A stretch of DNA of 64,000 nt, taken from positions 13,826,001 through 13,890,000 of the forward strand of contig NC_088321.1 of the NCBI RefSeq assembly GCF_910592395.1, given 5' to 3'. Shown one piece after another: positions 60,196-64,000 of the stretch; the first letter of the stretch is position 1; each line of letters opens with the position of its first letter. Origin of the DNA: Lineus longissimus. Its lineage: Eukaryota > Nemertea > Pilidiophora > Heteronemertea > Lineidae. The notes under the pieces are model-generated. The model was given only the letters and a program-made list of their open reading frames with translations, searched no databases and was not told the DNA's origin. The translations under genes and the position numbers were made by a program.

Positions 60196-60455
60196 TGGTG
60201 AAGCACAGACCAAGTTACCACAGGGGAAGCCCAACCAAGTTACTAAGGGAAGGACAAACTAAGTTACTGCAGGGGAAGCCCAAACCGAGTTACTGAGGGA
60301 GAATCCCAAACATAGTTACCACACCAAGTAACCACAGGCACTATAAGACTCTCCTGCAGGGTCGCCCAAACCAAATTACTGCCGGCCGGGGAAGCCCAAA
60401 CCAACTTACTGCAGTGGAAAGCCAAACCAACTCACTACTGGAGAAACCCAAGCCG
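60196..60455 (+). repeat. Tandem repeat, ~30-bp unit (CCAAACCAAGTTACTGCAGGG)
   Basis: About eight diverged units of GGGGAAGCCCAAACC followed by AAGTTACTGCAG between GAAGCACAGACCAAG (60196) and CTACTGGAGAAACCC (60450). Spacing varies from 29 to 40 bp. Confidence 0.75.
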
Positions 60456-61254
60456 GAGCTATATAGACACTAACAATTTGGTCTAATGAAAAAATATCAG
60501 AATTTCATAGACACTTTGTATCACCATAAAATATCTGAAACATAGGCATTCTCCGATGTATCACTCTGCAACGAGTGGATCCTGCTGTGAGACTCGATAC
60601 AATGCTATCTCACCGAGGAAGCCTTGCAACCAACTGCCCTGATCAGCAGGACTGTTTAGAGATGCAAGTCAGAGCGCTGATTTCGTTCCAGTCTGGCTGG
60701 GGTTTCATATTGCGGTTCAGTCGACGACCAGGACGCAGTGAAATTAAGCGGTGCCGGGAATTCATAGAAGCATTTCTTGTTAACTAAGAGTAGGATTTAG
60801 ACTGGTTTCATTACAGCCAAGTTGAATACATAAAAAAGTGTGTGGGCTGGCGGATTTCAATGCTGGTACAGACTTTGATGGGTCAAGAAAGCATTTAGTA
60901 CTCGAAGTTCACTTGTTGGTGGAGTTTTCTTGGAATTCAACAAAATACCTTGCTCCTGTTTTTTTTCAATCGGCATTCATAGTAACGTTGGCGTAGCCCT
61001 ACTACTGAAGGACATGATGCTTAGTTTAGCTAACGCTAGCGTTTTGTCTCGCATGCCGATTGAGCAGAAGGGCTCTGCCAGCGTGCTTTTGTTATTCAAA
61101 TTCAGCTGCGACGAACTTTAGTTTAGCTATTGGACGTTAGTAATACTGACTTCACTTTGTCCAAAATTGATTTTGTTTACTGTTGTATTTCTCACCTAAA
61201 ATTATTCTAAAATTTTACCGTAGTTGCAACTTTGCTAACACGTAGGTACCACAT

Positions 61255-62140
61255 TTAGTTCAGCTTTCAAAGGAATAGAATTCTCGCTTCCTGAGTCAGG
61301 GTGATTGGACATCGGCTGCAGCGCCGCTCGTCGCCGGGTTGGGTGCATGGAAATGAGCAATCCACGGAATGCATCCTCTGGCAAACGTGTGGATACTGAT
61401 CAACAGCGAAGGAGCATCTAAAAACACAAAATCATCTGTCTTGTGGATTCAGTTTACCTTAAAACTTAGTGCGGCGCATGGATATGCACTTTGACAGGCT
61501 TCATTGCCAGCTGAGCTGTCGGGTGAAATGGTTGGTGAGTTGGTCGTACGATTTCAACGGATATAACAGGTTTTTGACAGTGCGTGGGTACAACTGTTTG
61601 TTCAATTCAGCTTTAAGCCATGTGTGACTATTGATTTCTCGATGGTGATTGGACGCTGTGAGACCAGTTTCAGTTCTGTTGAGCTGCTTGGTGGGATGCG
61701 TGGAAAATAAATTGTGTGTCCCTGTTCAAGGATTTCACTGGAGAGATTAGAACTTGTTGAGAAAACTGTTTGGTGGAGTCGTATTTTCTTGAATCTAAGC
61801 ATGGCGCTTTATAACTCGATGGTGCTTTGGCCGTGTTAGAGTTGTTTTCATTCTCTTTAGCTGCCGGTCTGGTTTGCATGGAAAGCAAATTGTCCATCCA
61901 TTTTCAAGGAATTCGTTGAAAAGATTGTTGAGAACTTTTAAACAAGTAGTTTTGTGGATTGAGTTTACCTCAATTCATTACGGCGCTAGGCAACTCTTTG
62001 GTAATTGGGCGCTGTGTGACCGGTTCATATGTTTTGCCAGGTGAAACGATTGGAAAATTAATCGTCCGTCTGAGGAGTTTGCGGTATTCTTTGTTAAGGA
62101 CTGTTAGAAACGTATGGATACGACAACTGTTGCCGGAATA
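61255..62140 (+). repeat. Diverged tandem array, ~175-bp unit, five copies
   Basis: The motif (T/G)GCATGGAAA or GGTGAAA(C/T)G with following CC(G/A)TC recurs near 61342, 61516, 61690, 61868 and 62040. A second motif, GTGGATT(C/G)AGTTTACCT/CAGCTTTAAGCC, recurs in the same phase near 61440, 61612, 61790 and 61957. A third, GATTGGACGCTGTGAGACC, lies between them. The units are heavily diverged, indicating age. Confidence 0.65.
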
Positions 62141-64000
62141 GTAGTAAGCGCCAGTTTGTCCGGGAGATATTCATATTGATGTTGACATCTTATGGCTATG
62201 TTGAGAGGAGCTGACGTCAGGCTGTCAATTTCACACTGCCAATAGATTCATCACTGTCACTCTAGACTAGATTGGGTAAGAAAAGAAGATAATTTTTGTT
62301 CAGATATTTCTCTTTGGTAGTTCGACGAAAATATGAGATCATGTTTTTTTCACACTCTGAAACAACCTCTATTGGGTTTATCACGTTGCTTAAAAACCTC
62401 CAGCGGTGCATATTGCGTTGACAGAAAAACCTTAAAAACTCAACCCATTTTATTCCATAGATTGTAACTTACCGTTGATTATTGATTTGAGATTCATTAC
62501 TAAAAGCATAAAACTCTATCAGCATCATTCCACGCAAGTCCCAAATCCAAACCTACTGCTGTATGGCGCCAGGTCTCTTTTGAACGACCTTTTTGCCTTG
62601 CCTGTTTATCTGAAAGAAGTTGCTTGATGGTGTGTTGTGAGACTGACGTCTACATGACTTGTAAGACGGGGTGGCATTGACCGAAAGTTAGGTGAAAGTG
62701 TTCCATATTTCCCACCTTACAGCTTTGAACCAGATATTGTAAATCTTCTATATCAACCGAATCATTTAACAACAATATGTTAAAAAATAACTCAGTAGGC
62801 TAAAGTTGTCATAGTCTGACCCAAATGAGATTTTGGTAGGAAGGTCCCCCTCCAGGCCCCAATTTCACCCCATTTGGTCCTATGACCTTTTCGTCCAAGT
62901 CGTTTATTGTCGTAGGGAATGTCCAGAAATACTACCCGGTGGTCTACATCAAAACCCTAACAATAACAACATTTTTGTTCGTGATAATACACAACATCAT
63001 CAATCTCCTTTATTGGCAAGAAAGTAATTTTTTACATGGCTAGGAATTACCAAATACAACCTATTGGCTGGGTTATTGCATCATTTAGATTCCGAGCCTC
63101 GCTTATGTCTGGAGAACGATGATCACAGGTTGATGAGCTTTTGAGACACTGCCAAGCAGCTGGCGCTTTTCTCCACATTTGGGAACAAAAATAGTAATCG
63201 GCGTTTTAAATTCAATGACAAATTTCGAATTTTAACAGAAATATTAGGCCTTTAACCTTAATTTCACTCAAACCAGACCATTGAGAAAGCTGTTGTCGAA
63301 GATATGTCACTAACTCAATTTTTGTTTTAAAAAGTGGTCACCTTCATGGTCTTCTGGCGCAATCATCTTCAATTTAAATTCACGGAACCTTAATTACATA
63401 GTTTGTTCATTTAATGCCGCAAACATTGAATGAAGAACGCAATTAGTAGGCCTATTAACTTGTGCTCCAACAGGTTACAACTTAGTTCACAGCAATTGGT
63501 CGACGCCAGTTTGATAGACAAAATTTGTAGTATTTGCACATGGGAACTACCATCAATAATCTATCTTAGGCAAACATCACCGAAATAAGCGTCAACTTGT
63601 TTTTGACACCATACGTGAGTTTTGTCCATTGGGGCCAGTGAATACGTCATCACGTACAGAGCATTATTAAGTATTAGACAAAGGACACCGAAATGAAATT
63701 AAACTTTTTTCTTTAACACCACCAGCTAGTTTGATCCCTTGGGGCTAGTGGATAAGTACACGGTGTCGACACGAAGAAATCCCAATTATTGCAAGGCTTC
63801 ATTGTTGGCGAATACTCAAGAGTCTGACTGCATACTCAGGAGACCGTTCTAGCTGATAATTTGGCAATGTTGGCGTTGGTAAAAACTTAACAACTAAAAT
63901 TCTAGTCGACAGCAAATAAGAAGCATCTTTTAAACGCATGTCTTTTCTTTTACACAAAAGTTAACTTCCACGTACTGTTTCTTTCACACTATGCTCTCGT
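62141..64000. other. Intergenic, no supported gene
   Basis: A weak duplicated pair near 63595-63650 and 63710-63760 shares CCATTGGGG/CCCTTGGGG(C)CAGTG-(A/G)ATA. Otherwise anonymous. Confidence 0.45.

Overview
This is eukaryotic nuclear DNA from an animal, most likely a marine invertebrate. The genes have many GT-AG introns, coding density is low, the AT content is moderate, and short inverted-repeat transposons, tRNA-derived SINEs, minisatellites and poly(G)/poly(C) runs are abundant. The sequence alone does not fix the phylum. No bacterial-style operon, tRNA gene, rRNA gene or CRISPR array was found.

Region by region: (1) 1-6839 holds only repeats and anonymous sequence. (2) 6840-17262 holds the best-supported content: two complete zinc metallocarboxypeptidase genes (family M14A, secreted pro-enzymes) arranged head to head, each with nine exons of nearly identical length and identical intron phases. 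Gene 1 is on the minus strand (coding 11759 down to 6900, 430 aa). Gene 2 is on the plus strand (12315 to 17016, 428 aa). Only 555 bp separate their start codons, and this gap carries an inverted pair of GATA-type sites. Both enzymes keep all zinc and catalytic residues. Their S1' pocket residues (Ile and Ala) suggest carboxypeptidase A-like preference for hydrophobic C-terminal residues, with slightly different pockets. (3) 17263-23329 is repeats, including a minisatellite and a 1.6-kb element with ~150-bp inverted repeats. (4) 23330-25114 is an unidentified, spliced, broken gene with four frame changes, all in the same direction. (5) 29249-34080 is a minus-strand C2H2 zinc-finger gene with one very large exon (11 complete fingers and one broken one). 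(6) 34100-64000 has no gene I can support. It holds MITE-like elements, SINEs, minisatellites and a ~175-bp decayed tandem array.

The two carboxypeptidases probably work as a co-expressed digestive pair. Each has a signal peptide, a propeptide with the usual YxxFRL start, and a basic residue before the mature enzyme where a trypsin-like protease would cut. The zinc-finger protein has acidic and basic tracts and is presumably a nuclear DNA-binding protein. I found no convincing undescribed multi-gene system. The items most worth a second look are the divergent promoter, two strong hairpins in the 3' UTR of carboxypeptidase gene 2, the frame-shifted unknown gene, the broken last zinc finger, and the nucleosome-length tandem array.
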